The position numbers and the translations under genes are program-made. A stretch of DNA of 64,000 bases from Pseudomonas mandelii (GTDB lineage: Bacteria; Pseudomonadota; Gammaproteobacteria; Pseudomonadales; Pseudomonadaceae), in the NCBI RefSeq assembly GCF_900106065.1, contig NZ_LT629796.1:2206001-2270000 (forward strand), read 5' to 3'. Below are positions 37,219 through 45,817 of the stretch, in pieces; positions within the stretch are counted from its first letter, which is position 1, and each line of letters opens with the position of its first letter. The notes below the pieces were generated by a model that saw only the letters and a list, made by a program, of their open reading frames with translations, had not been told where the DNA came from and made no database searches.

Positions 37219-38408
37219 GGATGGTCTGAAGTAGCCATGTATTTCCCCGGCATACCACCTAGCGCAACTTTTAAACTCGCCAAATGATCAAAAAACAATC
37301 AATTCGACGAGTATTTCTTACGTTTTCGCCACCCGGACCCCACTCCGGTGGCCATTTCCCGCATTACAGGCGCACCTCTCCTGCATTCGTCAGTAAATGT
37401 CGGCGCGCCATCCACAGGTTCGACAGAGCGAACAGTGTCACCAGTTGCGCCGTGTTTTTGGCCAAGCCGCGAAAGCGCACCTTGGTGTAACCGAACTGGC
37501 GCTTGATTACCCGGAACGGATGCTCGACCTTGGCGCGCACCTGAGCCTTGGCCTTTTCAATCTTGCGCTTGGCTTTGTACAGCACGCTGCGCTTATCGAG
37601 TTTTTTGTAGGTGCTGCGGCGTGCCGCCACCTGCCAGATAACTTCACGTCCTTCATGCTCGGGCCGCTTTTCGACACCGGTGTAGCCTGCATCGGCGCAG
37701 ACCACGTTTTCGTCGCCATGCAGCAATTTGTCCACCTGGGTGACATCCGCCACATTGGCCGCCGTGCCCACTACGCTGTGCACCAGACCCGATTCGTCAT
37801 CGGCGCCGATGTGGGCCTTCATGCCAAAATAATACTGGTTTCCCTTCTTGGTCTGGTGCATTTCCGGGTCGCGCTTGCCGTCCTTGTTCTTGGTCGAACT
37901 GGGCGCATTGATCAGCGTTGCATCGACGATGGTGCCCTGGCGCAGCGACAGGCCGCGGTCGCCCAGATAGCCATTGATGACAGCGAGGATGCCGGCCGCC
38001 AGCTCGTGTTTCTCCAGCAAGCGGCGGAAGTTGAGAATGGTGGTTTCGTCGGGGATGCGCTCCAGGTTCAGCCCGGCAAACTGGCGCAGGATCGTGGTTT
38101 CGTACAGCGCTTCCTCCATCGCTGGATCGCTGTAGCCGAACCAGTTCTGCAGCAGATGCACACGCAGCATCGCCATCAACGGGTAGGCCGGACGGCCACC
38201 TTCACCTTTCGGATAATGTGGCTCGATCAAAGCAATCAAGCCCTTCCACGGCACCACCCGATCCATCTCGATCAGGAACAACTCCTTGCGGGTTTGCTTG
38301 CGCTTGCCAGCGTACTCGGCGTCGGCGAAGGTCATCTGCTTCATCGGGAAACTCGGTGGGTGGGGTCGCGGTATTTTGCCAAATCAGAAAGTCTTTTTCA
38401 GAGTTTCC
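37219..38408 (-). mobile_element. IS5-family insertion sequence, copy 1 (1190 bp)
   Basis: The element runs from GGATGGTCTGAAGTAG to a terminus whose complement is GGAAACTCTGAAAAAG; these ends form imperfect inverted repeats. It is flanked on both sides by CTAA (37215-37218 and 38409-38412), a 4-bp target duplication of the YTAR type used by the IS5 group. It interrupts the second tniQ. Sequence and internal spacing appear identical to copy 2 at 54114-55303, indicating recent transposition. Confidence 0.93.
37364..38344 (-). CDS. IS5-family DDE transposase (IS copy 1)
   Basis: A 326-residue transposase. An N-terminal DUF772-type helical domain (PAYPLMAMLRVHLLQNWFGY) is followed by the DDE core: Asp in GTIVDATLINAPSS, Asp in VVCADAGYTGVEKR, and the Glu region in KAKVEHPFRVIKRQFGYTK. 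It is translated almost from one end of the IS to the other. It is identical to the transposase of copy 2. Confidence 0.95.
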   Translation of the reverse strand: MKQMTFADAEYAGKRKQTRKELFLIEMDRVVPWKGLIALIEPHYPKGEGGRPAYPLMAMLRVHLLQNWFGYSDPAMEEALYETTILRQFAGLNLERIPDETTILNFRRLLEKHELAAGILAVINGYLGDRGLSLRQGTIVDATLINAPSSTKNKDGKRDPEMHQTKKGNQYYFGMKAHIGADDESGLVHSVVGTAANVADVTQVDKLLHGDENVVCADAGYTGVEKRPEHEGREVIWQVAARRSTYKKLDKRSVLYKAKRKIEKAKAQVRAKVEHPFRVIKRQFGYTKVRFRGLAKNTAQLVTLFALSNLWMARRHLLTNAGEVRL

Positions 38409-39364
38409 CTAAATATGCCGCTCGCGCGGCATTTGATCATTGCTCTTCATTTGTTTTCCAGTGCAGATGACTTTGAAGAGGCTCTGAAGAATGAGTCTAT
38501 CCTGCTGAGTGCCTCTATTTCTCCGCGAGTTCCCAAAGGCGAAGAATCGCATCCTAACCAAAAAACTAGATATCGCCAAAAAATTGAGTTGCTTTTAGCG
38601 CTACGTGCCGACGCCGATGTCGAGTACCTCTGGAAGAAAGCGTACAAACCTACGCAATGGATTCTAGAAAATGATAACGCATGGTTAATGGCAAAACTCC
38701 GTGCACCTAAAAAAGTTGCAGTTACGGCCGAGAAGTCTGTCGACTCTAGAGACGGCGCGTATGCAGCCCTTATCGAAGCGGGCGTAGATGAGCTATACAA
38801 AGTTACGAAAGATCCGAAGAGAGTGAACATTCGGAATTTGCAATCGCTGCTCCCAAGTTCGTTACCTCATGAACTGGATCTGCGCAAGCAGAAGTTTCCC
38901 CTTACTTATCAACAGATCAAGATTCATCAAGAGTCAGTATGGCATTTCCGTCTAAGAACTTTGGTGTGGACTGTCTCTGAACTCATCAGGATGAAGCTCC
39001 CGGTGAATTACTCGACGGTAAGATTGACCTCAGCGGTAGCAAGCAAGGTTTTCCTGGTTTTTTCCAGTTTCTTCGAGTGGGATCTGGAAAGCTTGGCAAG
39101 AACCGGAGTCGACGCGGAGGCCTTGCTCAGATCTACCGGCGTATCGAGGAATTGGGAGGGACCACCGGTTCCAATAAGCTTTTGAGGGCATCTGTATTCC
39201 GTCAGCGTCTGCCAACCTCAGGTGATAATAAAAATCCCATCTGGCTCCTAAGCGTAGACGCGGAGCAGGGTCCACCTTTCACATTAGTAACATTCGCGGC
39301 AGCTTTCTGAAAGCTTTCACTTGTTACTCTTTAACTCAGAAATAATTGAGCTCTGGAGATAATT

Positions 39365-39706
39365 ATGAAAGCAATGACAGCAATGAAAGGATTTTTTGCC
39401 GCTACTATTTTGACCTTATCTGCTTTGGCCATGGCTGAGGGAGGCGGTGACCGCGTTTATGGTCGAATGATGCAAGAGAACCAACAGGCAATGGAACAAT
39501 ACGCCTCAAGAAATGGTAAGACACCTCCTGAAATTGTTCATTATGAATATGGTATGAACCTCGATATCCAGAAGGTCGTCAGTGTCACACAAGCCAATAA
39601 AACCTGTGGTATTGCTCCTTCGCGCATGACCTACGAAGACTCTACCGGCAAGCTTAACACCGTGGAATATAAGGTTATGGCCGACAACTGCCCACATGGA
39701 AGCTAG
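39365..39706 (+). CDS. Small secreted DUF2790-type protein
   Basis: A 113-residue protein with a signal peptide (cleavage near AMA, about residue 24). It continues EGGGDRVYGRMMQENQQAME and a C-terminal domain with two cysteines (NKTCGIAPSRMTYED and MADNCPHGS), as in the DUF2790 family of Pseudomonas. The mature N-terminus (AEGGGDR) is the same as that of the PtrA-like protein at 44695, so the two flank the copper operon as relatives. Function is unknown; a periplasmic role in the metal response is inferred from position only. Confidence 0.75.
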   Translation: MKAMTAMKGFFAATILTLSALAMAEGGGDRVYGRMMQENQQAMEQYASRNGKTPPEIVHYEYGMNLDIQKVVSVTQANKTCGIAPSRMTYEDSTGKLNTVEYKVMADNCPHGS

Positions 39707-39920
39707 ACCATGCAAATTATTTAAGCGCAACATAATTTTCCGTTTGTCCGAACAAGCTTACTGCCCGCTGACGTAGAAGTAATTTTCAGGACAGGCTGAA
39801 GTTATCCATTTTATGAAATCATCTCTGTCAGTTGAAAGGTTTCTAACGCGCAGTGAAGTATTGCTCAACCACCAGATACATCCCGCCTCCTTGTTTCTCC
39901 TTTGGTTTGGGAGGCGGTTT

Positions 39921-39946
39921 AGGCGCCCTAGTGGCGCCTTTTTTAC
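39921..39946 (+). terminator. Terminator in the 39707-40011 intergenic space
   Basis: AGGCGCC, a short loop and GGCGCCT are followed by six T. It points rightward and would end transcripts from the DUF2790 gene, opposing the end of the copper operon. The rest of this 305-bp space holds no gene that I can see. Confidence 0.8.
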
Positions 39947-40011
39947 GTTCAAAATGAGCTATGTCCTCTGCACTGCCATGACCCTGACCATGCAGGAACA
40001 AGATTAGAAGA

Positions 40012-40479
40012 TCAGTTTCCGGGGTATTCAGCAATGACGTGGTCTGTGCCTGCTTTGGACAAGCCGATTACCTTATAAGCGTCATGTTTCCCGTCCACTT
40101 CCATTCCTGGGGAGCCGGCCGGCATGCCAGGAACGGCGATCCCGAGAAGGTCGTCACGTTTGCTCATCGCAATGATTTGCTCGGCGGGCACGTGACCTTC
40201 AACAAACTTTCCATTGATCATTGCTGTGTGGCAGGACGAGAGTCGTGGAGCAACACCGAGATCCTGCTTGACCGCGCTCATGTTGGTTTCTACATGATCA
40301 ACGACGGTGAAGCCGTTAGCTTCAAGGTGCTGGATCCACTTCTTGCAGCATCCACAGTTAGCGTCACGATGGACGTCGATCGTCAGCGACTCTGCTGCAT
40401 GACCAGCTGAACTGATAAACAGAGCCGCAAATGCAGCGAGGCGAAGTGCCCGACCGGGACGAAGAAAGTTATTTCGCAT
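40012..40479 (-). CDS. Periplasmic DUF411 metal-binding protein
   Basis: A 155-residue protein of the DUF411 family found in copper-resistance clusters. A signal peptide is present (MRNNFLRPGRALRLAAFAAL to about residue 31). It is followed by VHRDANCGCCKKWIQHLEANG with the conserved CxCC motif and SSCHTAMINGKFVEGHVPA, supplying a further Cys-His. The ATG at 40479 is chosen because AGGA lies 8-9 nt upstream and a signal peptide follows; the frame is open further upstream inside the cytochrome gene. It overlaps that gene by 11 bp, so it is the last gene of the copA operon. Copper binding is inferred. Confidence 0.85.
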   Translation of the reverse strand: MRNNFLRPGRALRLAAFAALFISSAGHAAESLTIDVHRDANCGCCKKWIQHLEANGFTVVDHVETNMSAVKQDLGVAPRLSSCHTAMINGKFVEGHVPAEQIIAMSKRDDLLGIAVPGMPAGSPGMEVDGKHDAYKVIGLSKAGTDHVIAEYPGN

Positions 40480-41284
40480 GGGTATGTTCCTTCCCATCAG
40501 CGTGGGTATGAGTTTTTGGCTGAGTGGCCGGAGTTTCAGGGGCGTCATGTGAAGCCTCCACAACCTGAGGATGGGCGTGTTCGGTACTTTCATCCTGAGA
40601 AGGCGCTGCGGCCGCCTCATGGGCATGAGCGCTGTTTCTCTCGCCATGATGGTCGCCTGCTTCGGCTATCTCTTCGGCTGCACTCGCGTCATGATGCCCC
40701 GCGACAACGCCTTTTTGGCCCTCATGCTGGCCTTCATGGTTATGCATTTTGCTCTCACCGCCACCGTGTTGATGACCACCGCTGCTGGTTGCTAGAGCTT
40801 TGTATTGCTCTGCATCCAATGAAGGCAGTTGCTGGAGAAAAGCGACCATTCCCCATATGTAGGGATCGGCCATGCTTTTACCCCAAGCGGGCATGCCTGT
40901 GGATTTGATTCCATGCTTGATGATCCAGAAAGCTGCGGCAGGGTTTCCATCAACGCCCAGTTTTGAAAGATTCGGAGGTGCAGGGTAAAGGCTATTACTT
41001 AACTCGGTTCCTGCAATACCCGGAGCCAGATGGCAACCGATGCACATAGAGTTGTAGTTGCCAGCACCTGCGCGGATGAGAGCTTCTTCGCTCAGGTCGG
41101 GGACTTTAATGTCGCGTGAGCGCACTTCGATCGAGCGATCCCGAGCGGTGGAAAGTAGCGCGTAAACGGGATCGGAATGTGGTTCATCCGCCCCAACATT
41201 GATCACACCAAAATAAACCACGCCGGCACCTGTTATTGCGGCAACCACCCCGGCAGCAGTCAATGTTTTCAATGTTCTTTTCAT
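40469..41284 (-). CDS. Cytochrome c with a His-rich C-terminal tail
   Basis: A 271-residue protein with an N-terminal membrane anchor or signal (about residues 8-30). It carries one heme c motif, CIGCH (about residues 81-85), and a methionine ligand in STGMPAWG (about 130). After the globular domain (to about residue 165) comes a tail of about 100 residues very rich in His, Ala and Glu (for example HQHGGGESKMHNHEGQHEGQ), ending THTHADGKEHTHAK. The tail looks like a metal-buffering extension. It lies between copB and the DUF411 gene in one operon. The electron-transfer partner is unknown; multicopper oxidase CopA is a possibility. Confidence 0.85.
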   Translation of the reverse strand: MKRTLKTLTAAGVVAAITGAGVVYFGVINVGADEPHSDPVYALLSTARDRSIEVRSRDIKVPDLSEEALIRAGAGNYNSMCIGCHLAPGIAGTELSNSLYPAPPNLSKLGVDGNPAAAFWIIKHGIKSTGMPAWGKSMADPYIWGMVAFLQQLPSLDAEQYKALATSSGGHQHGGGESKMHNHEGQHEGQKGVVAGHHDASAAEEIAEAGDHHGERNSAHAHEAAAAPSQDESTEHAHPQVVEASHDAPETPATQPKTHTHADGKEHTHAK

Positions 41285-41293
41285 GTCAGGCCC

Positions 41294-42235
41294 TCAAAAC
41301 CACATCCGAATACCGGCGACAAACCGGGCCTCGTTGGCATCCTCTCCTTCATCGCTGGCCAGATCTGCCGTATTGCCGTAGGAGCGGCTCCAGCTAACAC
41401 CAATGTAAGGGGCAAATTGGCGAACAATCTCATAACGCAATCGGAGCCCTACTTCGGTGTTTGCCAATCCAGACCCAATGCCGCGCTGGGGATCATTTTT
41501 TCCGTAAAAATTGGCTTCGGCCGTCGGCTGCAAGATCAGGCGATTGGTCAGCAGAATGTCGTAGTCGCCTTCCAATCGAGCAGCGGTTTGACCGTTCTCA
41601 CCGATGTAGGCGGTCGCTTCGGCTTCAAAGTTATAGAGGGCCATGCCCTGAATACCGAGCGCTCCCCAAGTTTGTGGTGACCCGGGTTTGAAGTCTTGTC
41701 GTACGCCGGTGACGACATCCCACCATGGACCGATGGAGTGCCCCCAAAGTGCTGAGAGTTCAGCGTTTTCCGTTACGCCATTGGTACGTTCGCCTTCCGA
41801 GCGCAACCACAGTCGGTCAACGTCACCGCCGATCCATCCTTTTGCATCCCAGGCCAATGCACTACCGTTGTCAGCATCCTGGTACTCAAATTTATCCAGC
41901 AGCATGAAGGAATTTAGTTTTTTGTCGTGGACACCATGACCAGCGACATCTGGAAAGGCGGCTGCACGGTCAGCGTCGGTAAGTACGGGGACTGGGGTTC
42001 GACTGGTGGTAGTCGCCCCTCCATCCATACTTTCCATTCCGTCCATTTGCCCGTCATCCATACTCATCTTGCTGTGATCCATAGCCCCCATCTTGCTATG
42101 GTCCATAGCTCCGATTGAGCCGTGGTCCATCTTGGAGTGATCCATCTCTTCAGCGGCGTGAACCACGACAAAGAAAGCAGGACTGGTAGAGACTGCCAGT
42201 GCTATCAACGTTGGGCGTAAAAACTTACTGGTCAT
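41294..42235 (-). CDS. copB: Outer-membrane copper resistance protein CopB
   Basis: A 313-residue CopB/PcoB-family protein predicted to form an outer-membrane beta-barrel. A signal peptide is followed by Met/His-rich repeats (MDHSKM several times, about residues 28-60), then the barrel domain. The barrel domain contains [20 protein letters not shown] and ends in the classic outer-membrane signal [13 protein letters not shown]. The ATG at 42235 gives a proper signal peptide; the open frame extends upstream into the preceding small gene. It follows copA in the usual order, with a small gene between. Confidence 0.93.
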   Translation of the reverse strand: MTSKFLRPTLIALAVSTSPAFFVVVHAAEEMDHSKMDHGSIGAMDHSKMGAMDHSKMSMDDGQMDGMESMDGGATTTSRTPVPVLTDADRAAAFPDVAGHGVHDKKLNSFMLLDKFEYQDADNGSALAWDAKGWIGGDVDRLWLRSEGERTNGVTENAELSALWGHSIGPWWDVVTGVRQDFKPGSPQTWGALGIQGMALYNFEAEATAYIGENGQTAARLEGDYDILLTNRLILQPTAEANFYGKNDPQRGIGSGLANTEVGLRLRYEIVRQFAPYIGVSWSRSYGNTADLASDEGEDANEARFVAGIRMWF

Positions 42236-42239
42236 GATC

Positions 42240-42488
42240 TCAATCTGCCTTTTTGGTTTTTTGGTCATGATCCATCGACTCATGGCTCATCTTGCTGTGA
42301 TCCATTGACCCGTGATCGGGCTTTGACTCGTTTGTCGCAGTTGGAGGCTTGCTCGTTGCTTCCGCAGGAGTAGCAGGTGAATGAACACTACTATCTTCGA
42401 CTGCCAGCGCCACGGACGAGAGTCCACCCATCAAGCCGACGGCAAAGAGGCAACCGACCAGCGATTTACGATTTAGGTATGTGCTCAC
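42240..42488 (-). CDS. Small secreted Met/His-rich protein between copA and copB
   Basis: An 82-residue protein with a signal peptide (to about residue 29, VALA) and a low-complexity mature part. The mature part ends in [20 protein letters not shown], repeating the MDHSKM copper-binding motif found in CopA and CopB. It lies between copA and copB, with 12 and 4 bp gaps. It is probably a periplasmic copper-binding peptide; no named family was recognised. Confidence 0.75.
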   Translation of the reverse strand: MSTYLNRKSLVGCLFAVGLMGGLSSVALAVEDSSVHSPATPAEATSKPPTATNESKPDHGSMDHSKMSHESMDHDQKTKKAD

Positions 42489-42500
42489 AGATCGTCTCCT

Positions 42501-44477
42501 TTACTCATCAACCCGTACTTCACGGAACATGCCCATTTCCATATGGAAAAGCAGGTGGCAGTGATAGGCCCAGCGACCTAAGGCATCGGCGGTGACTCGA
42601 TAGCTGCGCTTGGTACCTGGTGGCATGTCGATTGTGTGCTTGCGCACCATGAACTTGCCGTTCTCATCTTCAAGGTCGCTCCACATGCCGTGAAGGTGGA
42701 TGGGGTGGGTCATCATGGTGTCGTTCACCAGGGTGATACGCAGACGCTCCCCATACTTCAGACGAAGCGGCTCGGCGTCAGAGAATTTGATGCCGTTGAA
42801 GGACCACGAAAACTTCTCCATGTGACCGGTCAGATGAAGCTCAATGGTGCGATTGGGCTCGCGACCGTCAGGGTCTTGGAAGGTGCTTTTCAGGTCTGAG
42901 TAGGTGAGCACTCGACGACCATTGTTTCGTAACCCGATGCCTGGATCGTTTAGCTTGGGCGTTGGGTTCATGGCTTGCATGTCAACCAACGGGTTGTTGG
43001 TTTCGGACGCTGGGTGAGTTTGCATTTCGCCACCCATACCGCCCATCCCTGCCATCTTGCTGTGGTCCATGCCAGCCATGTTGGACATGTCGCCTTTGTC
43101 CATTCCCGCCATCTTGCTGTGGTCCATGCCGGCCATGTTGGACATGTCGCCTTTGTCCATTCCCGCCATCTTGCTGTGGTCCATACCGGCCATGTTAGTC
43201 ATGTCACCGCTGTCCATGCCGGTCATCCCGGTCATGTCACTTTGGTCCATTCCCGCCATTTTGCTGTGGTCCATGCCCGCCATGCCTGACATGTCACCTT
43301 GTTTCATATCGCCGCCGCCCATACCAGCCATGCTGCCATGGTCCATGCCCGCCATACCGCCCATACCCATGTCATCCATGGTCAAAAGCGGCCGAGGATC
43401 GATCGCAGGTACCTGTGCCTTTAATCCTTCGCGAACTGCCAAGGTTCCACGTGCATAACCGGTTCTATCCATGGACTGGGCGAAGATTGTGTAAGCTTCT
43501 TCGCTGGCAGGTTCTACGATCACGTCATACGTTTCTGCCACGGCGATGCGGAATTCATCGACGCTGACTGGTTCGACATGTTGGCCGTCAGCCGCCACAA
43601 CGGTCATTTTCAAACCAGGGATGCGGACGTCGAAATAGCTCATAGCTGAGCCGTTGATAAAGCGCAGGCGCAGCTTCTCGCCCGGCTTGAAAATACCGGT
43701 CCAGTTACCGTTAGGCGCCTGGCCATTCATGAGATAGGTGTAAGTATCCCCACTGACGTCTGCGAGATCAGTGGGGTTCATTTTCATTTCAGCCCACATC
43801 TTCCGGTCGGCCACGGCAGCAGACCAACCTTGCTTGCTGACGTCGTCGATAAAGTCGCCCACGGTACGTTTGTGGTGATTGTAGTAGTCCGATTGCTTCT
43901 TGAGCTTGGCCATGACGCGACTAGGATCTTCATCGGTCCAGTCAGTCAACATCACCACATAATCGCGGTTGTATTGAAAAGGTTCAGGCTCTTTCGAGTC
44001 GATGACGATTGGACCGTAAACGCCTGCCTGCTCCTGCAAACCAGAGTGGCTGTGGTACCAGTACGTACCGTTCTGATGCACCTTGAATTTGTACTCGTAC
44101 ATGCCATCGGGCGCGATGCCATGGAAACTCAAACCCGGTACACCGTCCATATTGGCGGGCAGAATGATCCCGTGCCAATGAATGGAGGTGTCTTGGTCTA
44201 GGCGATTTTTCACACGCAGTGTGACCGTCTCGCCTTCGCGCCAGCGCAGCAAAGGTCCGGGCAACGAACCATTGATGGTCATGGCTGTGCGCGGCGAGCC
44301 AGTTATGTTTACAGGGGTTTCACCAATAAACAGATCAAATTCGTTACCGGTGAGAACGCTCGGCAGACCAGGACTGGTCACTGCCCATACAGGAGTGCGC
44401 CACAGACCCAGGCCGCCGAGAATGCCACCAGCGGCCAGGCCTTTAACGAATGTCCGCCTAGAGGTTTTGGAATGCAT
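42501..44477 (-). CDS. copA: Multicopper oxidase CopA (periplasmic copper resistance)
   Basis: A 658-residue multicopper oxidase that oxidises and sequesters copper in the periplasm. A twin-arginine signal is present (SRRTFVKGLAAGGILGG). Copper-site motifs are IHWHGIILP, YWYHSHSG, HPIHLHGMWSDLE and HCHLLFHMEMGMF, the last with the type 1 Met. The linker (about residues 370-480) holds a long array of MAGMDHSKM-type repeats, encoded by 57-bp tandem repeats. It is the first gene of a five-gene minus-strand operon, with a CopR-like site about 180 bp upstream. copRS is not in the window. Confidence 0.96.
   Translation of the reverse strand: MHSKTSRRTFVKGLAAGGILGGLGLWRTPVWAVTSPGLPSVLTGNEFDLFIGETPVNITGSPRTAMTINGSLPGPLLRWREGETVTLRVKNRLDQDTSIHWHGIILPANMDGVPGLSFHGIAPDGMYEYKFKVHQNGTYWYHSHSGLQEQAGVYGPIVIDSKEPEPFQYNRDYVVMLTDWTDEDPSRVMAKLKKQSDYYNHHKRTVGDFIDDVSKQGWSAAVADRKMWAEMKMNPTDLADVSGDTYTYLMNGQAPNGNWTGIFKPGEKLRLRFINGSAMSYFDVRIPGLKMTVVAADGQHVEPVSVDEFRIAVAETYDVIVEPASEEAYTIFAQSMDRTGYARGTLAVREGLKAQVPAIDPRPLLTMDDMGMGGMAGMDHGSMAGMGGGDMKQGDMSGMAGMDHSKMAGMDQSDMTGMTGMDSGDMTNMAGMDHSKMAGMDKGDMSNMAGMDHSKMAGMDKGDMSNMAGMDHSKMAGMGGMGGEMQTHPASETNNPLVDMQAMNPTPKLNDPGIGLRNNGRRVLTYSDLKSTFQDPDGREPNRTIELHLTGHMEKFSWSFNGIKFSDAEPLRLKYGERLRITLVNDTMMTHPIHLHGMWSDLEDENGKFMVRKHTIDMPPGTKRSYRVTADALGRWAYHCHLLFHMEMGMFREVRVDE
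43050..43220. repeat. 57-bp tandem repeats inside copA
   Basis: Near-identical 57-bp units encode 19-residue blocks of the form MDKGDMSNMAGMDHSKMAG in the copper-binding linker of CopA. Shorter degenerate units extend to about 43330. Such arrays change length easily by slippage. Confidence 0.85.
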
Positions 44478-44657
44478 GCCGTTTATGTCCGATCAGTCAA
44501 AAGGGAAGCCGTGCGAAACAACCAATGAGTTGCTCAAACAGGTGAAGGCACTCTCTCGGGGGGTGTAATGAGCCCGAATGAGCTCGCTCGCCGTCACTAA
44601 AAACGAGTTCTTACGGCAAGCGAGCTCAGAAATTGCCACATTTGAACCACCACAGTG

Positions 44658-44672
44658 ATTACATTTCTGTCA
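44658..44672 (-). promoter_or_regulatory. CopR-type operator upstream of copA
   Basis: ATTACATTTCTGTCA (complement TGACAGAAATGTAAT) matches the cop-box pattern recognised by CopR/CusR-type response regulators. It lies 180 bp upstream of copA, between it and the PtrA-like gene. A second copy is at 45024. Confidence 0.65.
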
Positions 44673-44694
44673 GCTTGGGAGCGCAGCAAGCTAT

Positions 44695-44901
44695 TCAGCA
44701 ATTCTTGTGGTCCGTCGATTTGGCTTGGCTTTCTGCGATGGGAGGTTGGGTGCTTTGCTTTTGGGCTACTTGATACGATTCCATTGAATTATTCCTAGCC
44801 GCTTCCATACGTGCGAACGCCCGGTCACCACCGCCTTCAGCCATTGCCAAAGAAGAGACGGTCAGGGCTGCGATGACGAACAAAGTTTTGATGGGGTTCA
44901 T
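44695..44901 (-). CDS. PtrA-like small secreted protein
   Basis: A 68-residue protein with a signal peptide (MNPIKTLFVIAALTVSSLAMA) and a short mature part beginning EGGGDRAFARMEAARNNSME. This resembles the N-terminus of the copper-inducible PtrA family of Pseudomonas, where one member was described as a type III secretion repressor (recalled). The mature start is shared with the DUF2790 protein at 39365. A CopR-like site lies about 120 bp upstream, supporting copper induction. Confidence 0.75.
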   Translation of the reverse strand: MNPIKTLFVIAALTVSSLAMAEGGGDRAFARMEAARNNSMESYQVAQKQSTQPPIAESQAKSTDHKNC

Positions 44902-45285
44902 TTGAATTTCCTCGGATGAGTATTGGTAACCCCCGAATCCACATCAAGTGATGATTCTTAGGGGTGAGCTTAAGGCTCAATAGGACTATAAGACTCATCC
45001 CCTGTCAGGAACCTTAGGTGAATATTACAGTTGTGTCAGGTTGCGATATTTCTCTTGAGGAACACGCTATTTAATCCGTAAGGTCTCGATCTTCCAGCGT
45101 CACACCGCTATTTACTGAGTATCAGTTTGAGGTGCGTGACTTTGTAAGTTTCCGTTAACTTTCAAGGGGAAGATGTTTTTTTAGTTTCTTTACTGGAACT
45201 GCATATCTGAACCTGGATGCACCGCGTCAACACTTAAGTGTTCGATGTTCATGGGAAATAGTAGCGCTACTGAGGGTGATTTAGC
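44902..45285. other. Intergenic space with the second CopR-like site
   Basis: 384 bp without a gene. It contains the CopR-like element at 45024-45038 and a loose inverted repeat around 45140-45165 (CTTTGTAAGTTTCCG and TAACTTTCAAG). The promoter of the following flgB should also be here but is not obvious. Confidence 0.4.
45024..45038 (-). promoter_or_regulatory. CopR-type operator upstream of the PtrA-like gene
   Basis: ATTACAGTTGTGTCA shares the ATTACA and TGTCA half-sites, spacing and orientation with the copA operator at 44658-44672. Confidence 0.6.
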
Positions 45286-45699
45286 GTGAGTATTAATTTT
45301 GAGAAAGCGCTTGGCTTCGCAGAAAGAGCGTTAATTTATCGTAGTCAAAGAGCTGAGATCCTGAGTAACAATATCGCAAACGCTGATACGCCGAACTTCA
45401 AGGCCCGAGACTTAGATTTTTCTACTGTGCTTGCAAGCCAGACAACAGAAACTCCTGCTACTCCGTTTTATTTGAAAACAACAAATGTAAAACACGTTAC
45501 CGAAAAAGAATCAGCAGGTGATATTTACGGAGGTGCGTTGCTTTACAGCACACCAGCTCAACCTGCCATTGATCAAAATACTGTCGATCAGCAGGTCGAG
45601 GTCGCAAAATACACAGAAAATGGAATACGTTTCGACGCCGCTTTTACTCGGTTGAATGGAGCATTCAAAGGTTTGCTCAAAGCTCTGCGAGGTGATTAG
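45286..45699 (+). CDS. flgB: Orphan flagellar rod protein FlgB
   Basis: A 137-residue FlgB-family proximal rod protein. The N-terminal helix and the diagnostic LSNNIANADTPNFKARDLDF (about residues 26-45) are present. The C-terminal helix with VDQQVEVAKYTENGIRFDAA and FKGLLKALRGD completes the family length, so the gene looks intact. No other flagellar gene is nearby (flgC normally follows). It lies in metal-resistance cargo. It starts at a GTG, and codon use is somewhat more AT-rich than in the core. Whether it enters the flagellum is unknown. Confidence 0.88.
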   Translation: MSINFEKALGFAERALIYRSQRAEILSNNIANADTPNFKARDLDFSTVLASQTTETPATPFYLKTTNVKHVTEKESAGDIYGGALLYSTPAQPAIDQNTVDQQVEVAKYTENGIRFDAAFTRLNGAFKGLLKALRGD

Positions 45700-45817
45700 T
45701 AGCGCAAGGGCTTGCGAGCGGTAATTGTGGCCGACGCGGCTGCTTCGGTACTCCCTGAGGGTTCACCAAGGGGAGCCCCCTGCATACGGGGCTCTGACTA
45801 GGGGCAGGTGTCAGCAT

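Larger units (their letters stand above)
36357..39185 (+). pseudogene. tniQ: Second TniQ-family target selector, split by an IS
   Basis: The 5' part (36357-37218) encodes a TniQ domain: MMSDLLFFPVSMPDEMLHSR, zinc ligands in KLCPTCVQEDLIDRGSAYWH, VCWRHGD, ACPECSRPF and CACGW. An IS5-family element (37219-38408) follows, then the 3' part (38409-39185). Removing the IS and one copy of the CTAA duplication joins the halves in frame (LKSDKGQL then NMPLARHLII), giving about 544 residues. Its resemblance to the first TnsD is limited to the TniQ fold, so it may have served another target. It is probably inactive now. An N-terminal fragment of about 290 residues could still be made. Confidence 0.88.

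Noticed and set aside
43050-43330. Regular repeats that might suggest a CRISPR array
   Set aside because: They are in-frame 57-bp repeats coding for the Met/His linker of CopA, with no spacer structure and no cas genes.
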